A DNA stretch of 64,000 bases from JASLBX01 sp035762665 (GTDB taxonomy: Bacteria; Actinomycetota; Actinomycetes; Jiangellales; Jiangellaceae): contig DASTNZ010000082.1 in the NCBI GenBank assembly GCA_035762665.1, positions 1 through 64,000 on the forward strand. The letters are read 5' to 3'. Positions within the stretch are counted from its first letter, which is position 1; each line of letters starts with the position of its first letter. A program made the translations under genes and the position numbers. A model generated the notes under the pieces. It was not told where the DNA came from, did not search any database, and worked only from the letters and a program-made list of their open reading frames with translations. Shown piece after piece: positions 24,077 to 36,504 of this stretch.

Positions 24077-26092
24077 ATGTCCAGAACGACGACAGCGTGG
24101 CCGGGTCACTGGTCGCCACTGGGCAGCGCATACGACGGCGAGGGCACCAACTTCGCGCTGTGGGCCCCGCACGCTGAGTGGGTCGAGGTGTGCCTGCTGG
24201 ACGAGGGCGGCGCCGAAACCAAGATCCCCCTCACCGAGCGGACCTTCGACGTCTGGCACAGCCGCGTGCCAGACGTCCGTCCGGGCCAGCGGTACGGGTA
24301 CCGCGTCCACGGACCCTACGATCCGCGGCACGGGCTACGGTTCGACGCGTCCAAGCTCCTGGTCGACCCATACGTCCGAGCCGTCACCGGTCACTCGACC
24401 GGCGTCGTCGTGGGCGACGACGGCTTCGACTGGCGCGGCGACGATCATCCCCGCATTCCGTGGAGCGACACGGTCGTCTACGAACTGCACGTCCGCGGGT
24501 TCACCAGGCGCCACCCGGACGTTCCTGCTCACCTCAGGGGGACGTATGCCGGGCTCGGCCACCCCGCCGCCATCCAGCACCTGCTCGACCTGGGTGTCAC
24601 CACCATCGAACTGCTGCCGGTGCATCACTTCGTTACCGAGCCACCTGTACTTGCCCGCGGCCAGGAGAACTACTGGGGTTACAACACGCTGGCGTTCTTC
24701 GCCCCGCATGGTCCGTACGCGGCCACCGGGACGCTCGGCCAACAGGTCACCGAGTTCAAGTCGATGGTCCGCGCGCTGCACGAGGCGGGGCTCGAGGTGG
24801 TCCTGGACGTGGTCTACAACCACACCGCCGACTGGGACGCGGACGGGCCGACCCTTTTGTTCCGCGGCATCGACAACGCGGCCTATTACCGGCTGGACGA
24901 GAACGGCGACTATCTCGATTACACCGGCTGCGGCAACACGGTCAACGTCATGCATCCGCACGTGCTCAAAATGGTGATGGACTCGCTGCGGTACTGGGTG
25001 CGCGAGATGCATGTCGACGGATTCCGGTTTGACCTCGCATCCGCCCTCGCCCGATCGATGCACGACGTGGACATGCTGAGCGCGTTCATGACCGTCATCG
25101 ATCAGGATCCGATCTTGCGAGAGGCCAAACTTATCGCCGAGCCGTGGGACGTCGGCCCCGGCGGCTACCAGGTCGGGGAGTTCCCGCACCTTTGGACGGA
25201 GTGGAACGACCGCTACCGCAACACCGTCCGGGACCACTGGCGCGGGCACGCAACGGGTGTCCGCGACCTGGCCTACCGGCTGTCCGGCTCGTCCGACCTC
25301 TACGCGGACGACGGACGCCACCCGTCCGCGTCGATCAACTTCGTCACCGCCCATGACGGGTTCACGCTCCGTGACCTGGTCTCGTACAACCACAAGCACA
25401 ACGAGCGAAGTGACGGGGGGACGGACGACAACCGCTCCTGGAACTGCGGTGTTGAAGGTGACACAGACGACCCCGCCGTCCTCGGCCGCCGGCGACAGCA
25501 GATGCGCAACTTCCTCACTACCCTGCTGCTGTCCACCGGCGTCCCGATGATGGTCGCCGGCGACGAGATGGGCCGGACGCAAGGCGGCAACAACAACGCC
25601 TACTCCATCGACGACGAACTAACCTGGGTCGACTGGTCACTCCGCGACGAGTATGGCGACCTGCTCGCGTTCACGAGGCGGCTGCTCGCGCTGCGCCGCG
25701 GCCACCCCGTGTTCCGCCAACAGCACTTCTTCGAGGGACGCCCTGTCGTACCCGCCGGACGCAAGGATCTCGCCTGGTTCGACATCGACGGCCAGGAGAT
25801 GACCCACGAGCGGTGGTACGACGAGTCGCTGAGGGCGCTCGGCATGTTCCTCGCTGGGGACGGCATCCGGGCTCGAGGGCCGCGTGGTGAGCGGATCACC
25901 GATGACTCGTTCCTGCTCTGGCTGTACGCCGCCCCCCACCCGATCGAGGTCAAGCTGCCCGGCGGCATCTGGGCCGAGCGCTACGAGCGTGTGCTGATCA
26001 CAACCGACCCGGAGGCGCCGCCGGCCGATTACGCGGCCAGCGACACCATCACCTTGCCGGGCCGCAGCTGCGTTCTGCTCCGCGCCCACTAA
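24077..26092 (+). CDS. glgX: Glycogen debranching enzyme GlgX
   Basis: GlgX cleaves alpha-1,6 branches of glycogen previously trimmed by phosphorylase. The 671-residue protein has an N-terminal CBM48 domain (about 10-110) and a GH13 barrel: DVVYNHTADW, nucleophile Asp319 in GFRFDLASAL, acid Glu355 in LIAEPWDVGPGGYQVG, and Asp427 in FVTAHDGFTLRDLVSYNHKHN. The last is diagnostic for TreX/GlgX. It converges with glgP, the enzyme whose limit dextrins it debranches, and a hairpin separates the two. Confidence 0.96.
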   Translation: MSRTTTAWPGHWSPLGSAYDGEGTNFALWAPHAEWVEVCLLDEGGAETKIPLTERTFDVWHSRVPDVRPGQRYGYRVHGPYDPRHGLRFDASKLLVDPYVRAVTGHSTGVVVGDDGFDWRGDDHPRIPWSDTVVYELHVRGFTRRHPDVPAHLRGTYAGLGHPAAIQHLLDLGVTTIELLPVHHFVTEPPVLARGQENYWGYNTLAFFAPHGPYAATGTLGQQVTEFKSMVRALHEAGLEVVLDVVYNHTADWDADGPTLLFRGIDNAAYYRLDENGDYLDYTGCGNTVNVMHPHVLKMVMDSLRYWVREMHVDGFRFDLASALARSMHDVDMLSAFMTVIDQDPILREAKLIAEPWDVGPGGYQVGEFPHLWTEWNDRYRNTVRDHWRGHATGVRDLAYRLSGSSDLYADDGRHPSASINFVTAHDGFTLRDLVSYNHKHNERSDGGTDDNRSWNCGVEGDTDDPAVLGRRRQQMRNFLTTLLLSTGVPMMVAGDEMGRTQGGNNNAYSIDDELTWVDWSLRDEYGDLLAFTRRLLALRRGHPVFRQQHFFEGRPVVPAGRKDLAWFDIDGQEMTHERWYDESLRALGMFLAGDGIRARGPRGERITDDSFLLWLYAAPHPIEVKLPGGIWAERYERVLITTDPEAPPADYAASDTITLPGRSCVLLRAH

Positions 26093-26095
26093 CCC

Positions 26096-26145
26096 CGATC
26101 TTGAGACAATCCACAGCGTCCGACATTGTGGATTGTCTAAGATCG
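26096..26145. repeat. Dispersed hairpin family 1, copy 1 (probable bidirectional terminator)
   Basis: Left arm CGATCTTGAGACAATCCACA and right arm TGTGGATTGTCTAAGATCG pair over 19 bp with one bulged G, closing an 11-base loop GCGTCCGACAT. It fills the space between the convergent glgX and glgP stops. The 15-base core TTGAGACAATCCACA recurs exactly at 50109-50123 in another convergent gap, with a loop of the same length and matching CGTC and AC positions, so this is a repeated element and not a chance stem. Confidence 0.82.
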
Positions 26146-26146
26146 A

Positions 26147-28720
26147 TTAGGGGAGCGCGGCGAGGCCGAGTTCGGCCCCGCTGGCGAGCCGTTCGTGCTT
26201 TGGCACGATGCGCACGGTGTAGCCGAACGGTCCAGTCCGTTCGAGCCTGATCTCACCGTCGAACCGGTAACGGCCGTGTTCGTAGGTCTCACCCACCGAC
26301 AGCGACGTCACCGCCGGCTCACGCAGCTCGTCTGAGTCGTCGACTCGGCCGTGCACAACCTGAACGTCCACGTCATCCGGCGTCAGCGAGCCCAGCGAGA
26401 CGAACACCCGCAGCCACAGCGGCTGGCCCATCTCGAACGCGTCGCCGGACGAGGATGACTCGACATGCTCGATGGTCACGCCGCCCCAGGCCGCGCGGAC
26501 CCGCTCCTTCCAGGCCGCCAGCTCCTTTGCCCCGTCGTAGTCGGAGTTGAGCGCTCGGCTGGAGGCCGTTGCGGGGCGGTACAACTGCTGGACGTAGTCC
26601 CGGACCATGCGGGTCGCCTGCACTCGGGGGCCCAGCGAGGTGAGCGTCTGGCGCAGCATCTCCAACCACCGGCGCGGCACGCCGTCCGACCCAGAGTCAT
26701 AGAACCGAGGTGCGACCTCGTTCTCGATGAGGTCGTACAGCGCAGCGGCCTCGAGGTCGTCTCGGTGGTCGGCGTCTTCCACCCCTTCCGCGGAAGGGAT
26801 GGCCCAGCCGAACTCCGGCTCGTACCACTCGTCCCACCAGCCGTCGCGGATAGAGAGGTTCAGCGCACCGTTCAAGGCGGCCTTCATGCCGGACGTCCCG
26901 CTCGCTTCGTACGGGCGCAGCGGGTTGTTCAGCCACACGTCACAGCCCGGGTACAGCGGCTGGGCCATCGCGATGTCGTAGTCGGGCAGGAACACGATGC
27001 GGTGCCGAACCTCTGGATCACCGGTGAACCGCACCATCTCCTGGATAAGCCGCTTGCCGCCGTCATCGGCAGGGTGCGCCTTTCCGGCGATGACGATCTG
27101 GACCGGCCGCGTCGGGTGCAGTAGCAGCGACTTGATCCGCTCGGGGTCACGCAACATCAGGGTCAGTCGCTTGTACGAGGGGACGCGCCGGGCGAAACCG
27201 ATCGTCAGGACGTCCGGATCAAGGACACCGTCCACCCAGCCGATCTCGGCCTCGCTGGCGCCGCGGTCGCGCCAGGACGCGCGCAGTCGGCGGCGGGCCT
27301 CGTCCACCAGGCGCTGGCGGAGCCGGCGCTTGACGGACCAGAGCTCGGCATCCCTGACCTGCTCCCAGACCTCGCCGTGTTCGGCCAGCTCCGCGCCGCC
27401 GGCCCACTCCGGACCACCGGCACGCCGGGCGAGCGCCATCATCTCCGGAGCGACCCAGGTCGGGCCGTGGACGCCGTTGGTGATCGAGGTGATCGGCACC
27501 TCGTTCTCGTCGAAAGCGGGCCACAGCCCGCTGAACATGTGCCGGCTGACCGATCCGTGCAGTTTGCTCACGCCATTCGACCGCTGCGCCAGCCGCAGGC
27601 CCATCACGGCCATGTTGAACATGTTCGGATCGCCGCCCGCGTAGTCCTCGGCGCCCAGTGCGAGGATCTTGTCCAGGGGAACTCCCGGCAGCGCATGATC
27701 GCCACCGAAGTACTGCTGGATCAGGTCGCGGCCGAACCGGTCGATACCGGCGGGCACCGGCGTGTGTGTCGTGAAGACAGTGCCGGAGCGCGCCGCTTCG
27801 AGCGCGGCGTCGTAGTCCAGGCCCTCCTCGTGCATCAGCTCGCGGATGCGCTCAAGGCCCAGGAAACCCGCATGCCCCTCGTTGGTGTGGTACACCTCGG
27901 GCGCCGGTGCGCCGGTGACGCGGCTGTACGCCCGAAGGGCCCGCACGCCGCCGATGCCCAGCAATAACTCCTGCCGGAGTCGGTGCTCGCCGGTGCCGCC
28001 GTACAGCCGGTCGGTGACCTCCCGCTCGGCCTGCCCGTTCTCCTCTACGTTGGAGTCAAGCAGCAGCAATGGGACGCGGCCGACCTGGGCCACCCAGATG
28101 GCCGCGGCGAGCTGTGCACCGCCTGGCAACCCGATATGGACCCGCACCGGCGTTCCGTCCGCCTCGCGGAGCAGGGTCAGCGGCAGGTTGTTCGGGTCGA
28201 CAAGAGGGTAGCGCTCCTGCTGCCACCCTTCGCGCGACAGCGACTGGACGAAGTATCCGTGCCGGTAGAGCAGGCCAACGCCGAAGATGGGCACACCGAG
28301 GTCGCTGGCCGCCTTGAGATGGTCGCCGGCCAGGATGCCGAGGCCGCCGGAGTACTGCGGCAGCACGTGGGTGATACCGAACTCGGGCGAGAAGTACGCC
28401 ACGGCTTCGGGCGAGTCGCCATCGTGCTCCTGGTACCAGCGGTCATCGGTGAGATAGCGGCGCAGGTCATCATGGGCTTCGCGGACGCGCGCGAGGAATA
28501 CCTCGTCCGCCGCCAGCTTGGCCAGCCGCTCGGACGGAACCTCGCCCAGCAGCCGTATCGGGTCGCGTCCGACCTGCTCCCACAGCCCAGGGTCGACAGC
28601 GGCGAAGACGTCCTGGGTTCTCCGATGCCAGGACCAGCGCAGATTAGAAACCAGCTCCCCGAGCGGCTCGAGCGGCTCGGGGAGCACGGTACGAACGGTC
28701 AGTCGTCGAATGGCACGCAC
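26147..28720 (-). CDS. glgP: Alpha-glucan phosphorylase GlgP
   Basis: GlgP releases glucose-1-phosphate from glycogen; in GlgE organisms it can also make maltose-1-phosphate substrates available by chain shortening. The 857-residue protein begins with a DUF3417-type domain (PLGELVSNLRWSWHRRTQDVF, about residues 16-120), marking the alpha-glucan phosphorylase subgroup distinct from animal-type phosphorylase. The phosphorylase core has SPEFGITHVLPQYSGGLGILAGDHLK split motifs and the PLP lysine region EASGTSGMKAALNGALNLS (near residue 600). Start is GTG 28720, without a strong ribosome site. It diverges from glgE. Confidence 0.95.
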   Translation of the reverse strand: MRAIRRLTVRTVLPEPLEPLGELVSNLRWSWHRRTQDVFAAVDPGLWEQVGRDPIRLLGEVPSERLAKLAADEVFLARVREAHDDLRRYLTDDRWYQEHDGDSPEAVAYFSPEFGITHVLPQYSGGLGILAGDHLKAASDLGVPIFGVGLLYRHGYFVQSLSREGWQQERYPLVDPNNLPLTLLREADGTPVRVHIGLPGGAQLAAAIWVAQVGRVPLLLLDSNVEENGQAEREVTDRLYGGTGEHRLRQELLLGIGGVRALRAYSRVTGAPAPEVYHTNEGHAGFLGLERIRELMHEEGLDYDAALEAARSGTVFTTHTPVPAGIDRFGRDLIQQYFGGDHALPGVPLDKILALGAEDYAGGDPNMFNMAVMGLRLAQRSNGVSKLHGSVSRHMFSGLWPAFDENEVPITSITNGVHGPTWVAPEMMALARRAGGPEWAGGAELAEHGEVWEQVRDAELWSVKRRLRQRLVDEARRRLRASWRDRGASEAEIGWVDGVLDPDVLTIGFARRVPSYKRLTLMLRDPERIKSLLLHPTRPVQIVIAGKAHPADDGGKRLIQEMVRFTGDPEVRHRIVFLPDYDIAMAQPLYPGCDVWLNNPLRPYEASGTSGMKAALNGALNLSIRDGWWDEWYEPEFGWAIPSAEGVEDADHRDDLEAAALYDLIENEVAPRFYDSGSDGVPRRWLEMLRQTLTSLGPRVQATRMVRDYVQQLYRPATASSRALNSDYDGAKELAAWKERVRAAWGGVTIEHVESSSSGDAFEMGQPLWLRVFVSLGSLTPDDVDVQVVHGRVDDSDELREPAVTSLSVGETYEHGRYRFDGEIRLERTGPFGYTVRIVPKHERLASGAELGLAALP

Positions 28721-28862
28721 GACGGGAAACGGTAGCCCCTTGAAGTGTCAACTCCAACGCCGGCCATGATCCGAATGGTGTGACGCTGGGCACTCTCCGC
28801 CGTCCAACTTGAGCCGCCAGGGGTCCGCAGATCGCTTCGGGTCGCAGTAGCGTTGACCCTTG

Positions 28863-30835
28863 ATGACTGGACGTATCCCGATCCTCGACGTCTCGCCCAT
28901 CGTCGAGTGCGGGCGCTACCCCGCCAAAGCCGTCGTGGGCGAGACGTTCGACGTCACCGCAACCGTGTTCCGCGAAGGCCACGACGCCGTGGCCGCCACC
29001 GCAATCCTCCGCGACCCGACTGGCACGGACCGCCAACGGATCCGCATGCACGGCATCGCCGAGGATCGCTGGGCGGCGAGCCTCACACCCAAGTCGGAAG
29101 GCGACTGGTCGTTCGTCATCGAGGGTTGGGCCGATCCGATCAACGCCTGGCGGCACACGGCGCACATCAAAGTCGAGGCCGTACAGGACATCGATCTGGT
29201 CTTCGCCGAAGGCGCGCAGCTGATCGACCGGGCCGCCGCCGCCCTGCCCCGCGGTAAGACCAATGAGCGACAGCTGCTTCGCGACACCGCGAAAGCGATG
29301 CGGGACATACGCCGCCCGCCCGAAGTGCGCTTGGCAGCGGCCCTGGCACTGGACGTCTCGGCGATTCTGGACGAGTACCCGCTGCGCGACCTGATCACCC
29401 AGGCGGGTCCCTTCCCGCTGCGGGTCGAACGTGAACGTGCCCTCTTCGGCAGCTGGTACGAGTTCTTCCCACGCTCCGAAGGCGCCCGCCGCAACGAGGA
29501 CGGCAGCTGGACCTCGGGCACGTTCAAGACCGCGGCCAAGCGTCTACCGGCCGTCGCCGAGATGGGTTTTGACGTCATCTACCTGCCGCCAATCCACCCC
29601 ATCGGCGCCACGTTCCGCAAGGGTCCGAACAACACGCTGACCGCCGGCCCGAACGATCCTGGCGTCCCGTGGGCGATCGGGAGCCCGGACGGCGGGCACG
29701 ACGCCGTCCACCCGGACCTCGGCACCTTAGAGGACTTTGTGGATTTCGTCCGCTATGGGCGCGAGCTCGGCCTGGAAGTAGCGCTCGACCTGGCCTTGCA
29801 GGCCTCCCCCGACCATCCGTGGATCACCGAGCACCCGGAGTGGTTCACCAAACGTGCGGACGGGACGATCGCCTACGCGGAGAACCCGCCGAAGAAGTAC
29901 CAGGACATCTACCCGCTCAACTTCGACAACGACCCCGAAGGCATCTACGCCGAGGTCAAACGCATCGTCCACCACTGGATGAACCACGGCGTCCGGATCT
30001 TCCGGGTCGACAATCCGCACACAAAGCCGGTCAACTTCTGGCACCGGTTGCTGACCGAAATCCATGAGACCGATCCGGACGTGATCTTCCTGGCCGAGGC
30101 GTTCACCAAGCCGGCCATGATGCACGCCCTGGGCATGATCGGATTCCAGCAGTCGTACACCTACTTCACCTGGCGCAACAACAAATACGAACTGGAGAGT
30201 TACCTCACCGAGTTGCGCGACTCGGCCACGCACATGCGGCCGAACCTGTTCGTCAACACTCCGGACATCCTCAACGCGTATCTCCAGTACGGCGGCCCGG
30301 CCGCGTTCAAGATCAGAGCGACGCTGGCGGCCATGATGAGCCCGACCTGGGGCGTGTACTCCGGCTACGAACTGTACGAGCACGTCGCCGTCCGACCGGG
30401 CAGCGAGGAGTACCTCGACTCGGAGAAGTACCAGTACCGGCCGCGTGATTGGGCCGCGTACACGCCGAACGGCCCCCGAGCCGGCGAGACGCTCGCTCCG
30501 CACATCACTAGACTCAACGACCTCCGCCGAGCCCACCCCTCCCTGCGGAGGCTGCGCAACCTGCGCTTCCACTACGCCGACAACCCCGACATCATCTGCT
30601 GCTCCAAGCGAGAGGGCGAAGACTGCGTGATCATCGTGGTCAACCTCGATCCGCACGCTGCCCGCGAGGCGACGATCAGCCTTGACATGCCCACGCTGGG
30701 CTTCGACTGGCATGAGACTTTCACCGCACACGACGAACTCACCGGCGCCACCTATCCCTGGGGCCAGCACAACTACGTACGCCTCGACCCGGCCGCCGAG
30801 CCCGCCCACATCTTGTCGGTCCGGCGGTGGGGCCC

Positions 30836-30839
<4 letters not shown>
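28863..30839 (+). CDS. glgE: Alpha-1,4-glucan:maltose-1-phosphate maltosyltransferase GlgE
   Basis: GlgE extends alpha-1,4-glucan by transferring maltose from maltose-1-phosphate. The 658-residue GH13_3 protein has an N-terminal beta domain (1-105), a helical segment, then the barrel with LPPIHPIGATFRKG, nucleophile Asp383 in FRVDNPHTKP and acid/base Glu412 in FLAEAFTKP. The 29-residue spacing of the two equals that of the Streptomyces enzyme (Asp394/Glu423). A TTG just before ATG 28863 is also possible. It overlaps treS by GTGA, coupling the pathway genes. Confidence 0.97.
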
Positions 30840-32511
<1,672 letters not shown>

Positions 32512-32515
<4 letters not shown>

Positions 32516-33888
32516 CTTTCGAGAGCGCCGCCGCATTGCTCCCCGGCTGGCTGCCGCACCAGCGTTGGTTCGCGGGCAAGGATCGACCTGTCGACGGCTT
32601 TCGGGTCCTCGCCGCCACCCCGTTGCTGGCCGACGACCCGGCCGTTTGGCATCTCCTCGTCGAGGTCGCGCAGGGGCCGGACACCGACCTGTACCAGGTG
32701 CCGCTGTCGGTGCGCCCGCATCCGGACGACCGGATGGAACACGTCCTGCTCGGCCACATCGACGCCGGGTACGTTTACGACGCGCTGCATGACAAGGCTG
32801 CGATGGCGGACCTGCTGGAGCGGTTCGAGCGCCAGGACGTTGTCGGCGCGCTCCGCTTCATCACCGAGCCGGGCGCGTCGCTGCCGCTGGGCCAGCCATC
32901 CCTCGTCCTCACGGGCGAGCAGAGCAACACCTCGCTGGCTTACGGCGACGTCGCGCTGCTCAAGGTATTTCGCCGCATCCAACCGGGGCTGAACCCGGAC
33001 GTGGAGATCCACGACGCGCTCACCCGGGCCGGCTGCACCAATGTCGCTCCCCTGTTGGGCTGGCTGGAAGGTACTTGGGAAGACCGGCATGGCCGCCAGC
33101 AGGGGGCCAGCCTGGCCATGCTCCAGTCGTACCTGACCACGGCCACCGACGGTTGGTCACTGGCCACTGCCAGCGTCCGCGACCTGTTCGCCGAGGGCGA
33201 CCTGCACGCGGACGAGGTCGGCGGCGACTTCGCCGGCGAAGCCGAACGGCTCGGAGAGGCCACCGCGCAGGTGCACTCGCGGATGGCGCAGGTGCTGCCG
33301 GTGGGCACTATGAGCCCGGACGACGTCACCGACCTGGCTGACGCGATGCGAGCCCGGCTCAAGGCCGCGGTGGTCACCGTGCCCGAGCTGACCCAGCATG
33401 CACCGGCGCTGGAGTCCGCCTTCGACGAGTTGGCCGAGCTGGACACCGACGTGCCAACTCAGCGGATCCACGGCGACTTCCACCTCGGCCAGGTGCTGCG
33501 CACCGTCGTCGGCTGGAAGCTGGTCGACTTCGAGGGCGAACCCGAGAAGACGCCGGCCGAGCGCACGGCGCTGGACTCCCCGATTCGCGACGTGGCAGGG
33601 ATGCTCCGTTCGTTTGACTATGCGGCCTGGCACCTGCTGGTGGCCGACCACCCTGGCGACGACCAGATCACCTATCGGGCCACCGAGTGGGCCCAACGAA
33701 ACCGCTCGGCGTTCTGCGACGGCTACGCCCGCGCCGCCGGTCGCGATCCGCGCGACGACGCCGTGCTGCTGCGGGCATACGAGACCGACAAGGCGATCTA
33801 CGAAGCCGTGTACGAGGCCCGCAACCGGCCCGCCTGGTTGCCCATCCCGCTCGCCGCCGCCGAACGCATCGCCGGGGCGGTCCGGTGA
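32512..33888 (+). CDS. mak: Maltokinase Mak (Pep2)
   Basis: Maltokinase phosphorylates maltose to maltose-1-phosphate, the GlgE donor. The 458-residue protein has the N-terminal cap region PHQRWFAGKDRPV, then a kinase-like fold with GEQSNTS (135-141), the catalytic loop RIHGDFHLGQ (His320, Asp322) and the metal-binding VDFEGEP (339-344). The start GTG overlaps the treS stop. Pathway: trehalose to maltose (TreS), to maltose-1-P (Mak), to glucan (GlgE), branched by GlgB. Confidence 0.95.
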
Positions 33889-33919
33889 TCGGGTCCACTC
33901 GTACCCGCTGGAGGCTGTT

Positions 33920-34516
33920 ATGAGCTACATCACGACGGTGGCGCCCGAAGAGGCCACCGGCGAGGTCGCCGCCATGTACCAGGCGGACCTCAATACCCAG
34001 GGGTACATCGCCAACTACAGCAAGGCGTTCAGCCTGCGGCCAGAGGTGATGGCGGGATGCGTCGCGCTGAACATGTCCATCAAGAACTCCATGGACCTCC
34101 GGACGTATGAGCTCGCCACGCTCGGCGCGGCTCGCGAGCTGCGCTCGCAGTACTGCTCGCTGGCCCACGGCCGGGTTCTCGCCACCAGATTCCACACTCC
34201 GGAAGACGTAGCGGCGATCGCTGCCGGTTCGGACGACGCTCCGCTCGACGACCGCGATCGAGCCGTGCTGGCCTACGCCGCACAGGTAGCCCGCGATGCG
34301 ACCACCATCACGGACAGCGACATCGGGAACCTCCGCGCACGCAGGTTGTCCGACACCGAGATCCTCGAAGTCACTGCTGCCGCTGCCGCCCGCTGCTTCT
34401 TCGCCAAGATGCTGGACGCCCTCGGCGCAGCTCCTGACGCCGCCCTTGAGCAGCTCGATCCAATGCTCAAGGATGCTCTGACCGCCGACGGCCAACCTCA
34501 GGGACCAGGAACATGA
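33920..34516 (+). CDS. AhpD/carboxymuconolactone decarboxylase-like protein in the glgE operon
   Basis: A 198-residue protein of the AhpD-like superfamily. The signature region is LRTYELATLGAARELRSQYCSLAHG split over residues 59-83, where a cysteine three residues before a histidine replaces the CxxC of AhpD. A second cysteine lies in AAARCFFAKMLDALG. Such proteins are peroxidase or oxidoreductase relatives. ATG 33920 follows GGAGG. It begins 31 bases after mak and overlaps glgB by ATGA, so it is an integral operon member; a redox role in glucan metabolism is not established. Confidence 0.85.
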   Translation: MSYITTVAPEEATGEVAAMYQADLNTQGYIANYSKAFSLRPEVMAGCVALNMSIKNSMDLRTYELATLGAARELRSQYCSLAHGRVLATRFHTPEDVAAIAAGSDDAPLDDRDRAVLAYAAQVARDATTITDSDIGNLRARRLSDTEILEVTAAAAARCFFAKMLDALGAAPDAALEQLDPMLKDALTADGQPQGPGT

Positions 34517-36486
34517 CCATTCCCTCGCCGTGGCTTGGTGAGGTCGACCTTCACCTCATTGGCGAAGGCCGGCATGAACGGTTGTGGGACGTGTTGGGCG
34601 CCCACCCCGGCGAAGGTGGGACGGCGTTCGCCGTCTGGGCGCCGAACGCCCGCGAGGTGCGCGTCTCGGGCGACTTCAATGGCTGGGACGGCCCGGCCGA
34701 CCCGATGCAGCCGCACGGCGCCACCGGCGTCTGGGAAACCGTCATCGCCACCGCGGCCCCAGGCCACCGGTACAAGTTCGAGATCCGCGGCCCAGACGAC
34801 GTGTGGCACCTGAAGGCAGACCCGATGGCCTTCCAGACCGAGAGTCCCCCGGCGACGGCCTCGGTCGTGTACTCGTCCAGCTACGAGTGGGGCGACGACG
34901 CCTGGCTGGCCGACCGGCTGACCTGGCATGCCTACGAACGACCGATGTCGGTTTACGAGGTGCATCTCGGCTCGTGGCGTGGTTGGCGCTCGTACCGGCA
35001 ACTCGCCGACGAACTCACCGCCTACGTCGCTGACATGGGATTCACCCACGTCGAGCTGATGCCCGTGGCCGAGCACCCGTACGGCGGATCCTGGGGTTAC
35101 CAGGTGACGTCGTACTACGCGCCGACCGCCCGGTTCGGTTCTCCGGACGACTTCCGTTACCTGGTCGACCGCCTCCACCAGGCCGGCATCGGAGTGATCC
35201 TGGACTGGGTACCCGGCCACTTCCCCAAGGACGAATGGGCGCTGGCCCGGTTCGACGGCGCGCCGCTGTACGAACACCCTGACCCGCGGCGGGGCGAACA
35301 TCCCGACTGGGGCACTTACGTGTTCGACTACGGCCGGCCACAGGTTCGAAACTTCCTGGTGGCCAACGCGCTGTACTGGTTCGAGGAGTTCCACATCGAC
35401 GGGCTCCGCGTCGACGCCGTGGCCTCGATGCTCTACCTGGACTACTCCCGCGACGACGGCCGGTGGCTGCCGAACGTACACGGCGGCAAGGAACACTTAG
35501 AAGCCATCTCCTTGCTTCAGGAGACCAACGCGACGGTGTACAAGACCGTCCCGGGCGCGGTGATGATCGCCGAGGAGTCCACGGCGTGGCCTGGCGTTAC
35601 GCAGCCCACTCACCTGGGCGGACTGGGTTTTGGGCTGAAGTGGAACCTCGGGTGGATGAACGACTCGCTCGGGTATATGTCCCTCGATCCGATCTACCGC
35701 CAGTACCACCATCACCGCATGACGTTCTCGCTGATGTACGCGTTCAGCGAGAACTTCCTGCTGCCGCTGTCGCACGACGAGGTCGTCCACGGAAAGGGCT
35801 CGCTGCTGCGCAAGATGCCCGGGGACCGGTGGCAGCAGCTGGCGAACCTTCGGGCGTTCTACGCATATATGTGGGCGCATCCCGGTAAGCAGCTGTTGTT
35901 CATGGGCGGGGAGATCGCCCAGGAATCCGAGTGGGCGGAGTCCCGCGAGTTGGACTGGTGGCTGCTCGATCACGCCGATCACGCCGGGGTCAGGCAACTG
36001 GTCACCGACCTCAACTTGATCTACCGCCAGACACCGGCGCTGTGGTCCCAGGACGCGGACCCGGCCGGGTTCAGCTGGATCGATCCCAACGACGCGGCCG
36101 GCAATGTGCTCTCGTTCCTGCGCTGGGGGTCGGACGGGTCGGTGCTGGCCTGCATCACCAACTTTGCGGCCATCCCACACACGGGCTACCGCACTGGGCT
36201 ACCACTCGCCGGCCGCTGGGAAGAAGTCCTCAACACCGACGCGACGGTCTACACCGGCTCGGGAACGGGCAACCTCGGTGCGATCGAGACCGAGGATGTC
36301 CCCTGGCACAGCCAGCCGGTGTCCGCGCCGCTCCAGTTACCCCCGCTCGGCACGCTCTGGTTGCGACCATTCCCAGAACCGCAGCCTCTTGCGGCGGACG
36401 ACTCAGCGGCAACCGCCTCGCGGCCCACTGCCAAGCCGGCATCGCGCCGCTCCAGCCGGACCCATCGGACGCGCCGGAAGTCGTGA
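34513..36486 (+). CDS. glgB: 1,4-alpha-glucan branching enzyme GlgB
   Basis: GlgB introduces alpha-1,6 branches into the glucan made by GlgE. The 657-residue protein starts directly with one CBM48 domain (about 15-110, FAVWAPNAREVRVSGDFNGW) and lacks the extra N1 domain of longer GlgB forms. Catalytic residues are Asp301 in GLRVDAVASMLYLDYSR and Glu354 in MIAEESTAWPGVT; LSHDEVVHGKGSL completes the site. The last 30 residues form a basic, serine/arginine-rich tail. It is the last gene of the operon. Confidence 0.96.
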   Translation: MTIPSPWLGEVDLHLIGEGRHERLWDVLGAHPGEGGTAFAVWAPNAREVRVSGDFNGWDGPADPMQPHGATGVWETVIATAAPGHRYKFEIRGPDDVWHLKADPMAFQTESPPATASVVYSSSYEWGDDAWLADRLTWHAYERPMSVYEVHLGSWRGWRSYRQLADELTAYVADMGFTHVELMPVAEHPYGGSWGYQVTSYYAPTARFGSPDDFRYLVDRLHQAGIGVILDWVPGHFPKDEWALARFDGAPLYEHPDPRRGEHPDWGTYVFDYGRPQVRNFLVANALYWFEEFHIDGLRVDAVASMLYLDYSRDDGRWLPNVHGGKEHLEAISLLQETNATVYKTVPGAVMIAEESTAWPGVTQPTHLGGLGFGLKWNLGWMNDSLGYMSLDPIYRQYHHHRMTFSLMYAFSENFLLPLSHDEVVHGKGSLLRKMPGDRWQQLANLRAFYAYMWAHPGKQLLFMGGEIAQESEWAESRELDWWLLDHADHAGVRQLVTDLNLIYRQTPALWSQDADPAGFSWIDPNDAAGNVLSFLRWGSDGSVLACITNFAAIPHTGYRTGLPLAGRWEEVLNTDATVYTGSGTGNLGAIETEDVPWHSQPVSAPLQLPPLGTLWLRPFPEPQPLAADDSAATASRPTAKPASRRSSRTHRTRRKS

Positions 36487-36504
36487 TCTCGACGGGCGTC
36501 TCGG

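Noticed and set aside
28721..28862. Regulatory palindrome in the glgP/glgE divergent gap.
   Set aside because: Only four-base inverted repeats such as TTGA-N4-TCAA were found; no convincing operator or promoter was seen.
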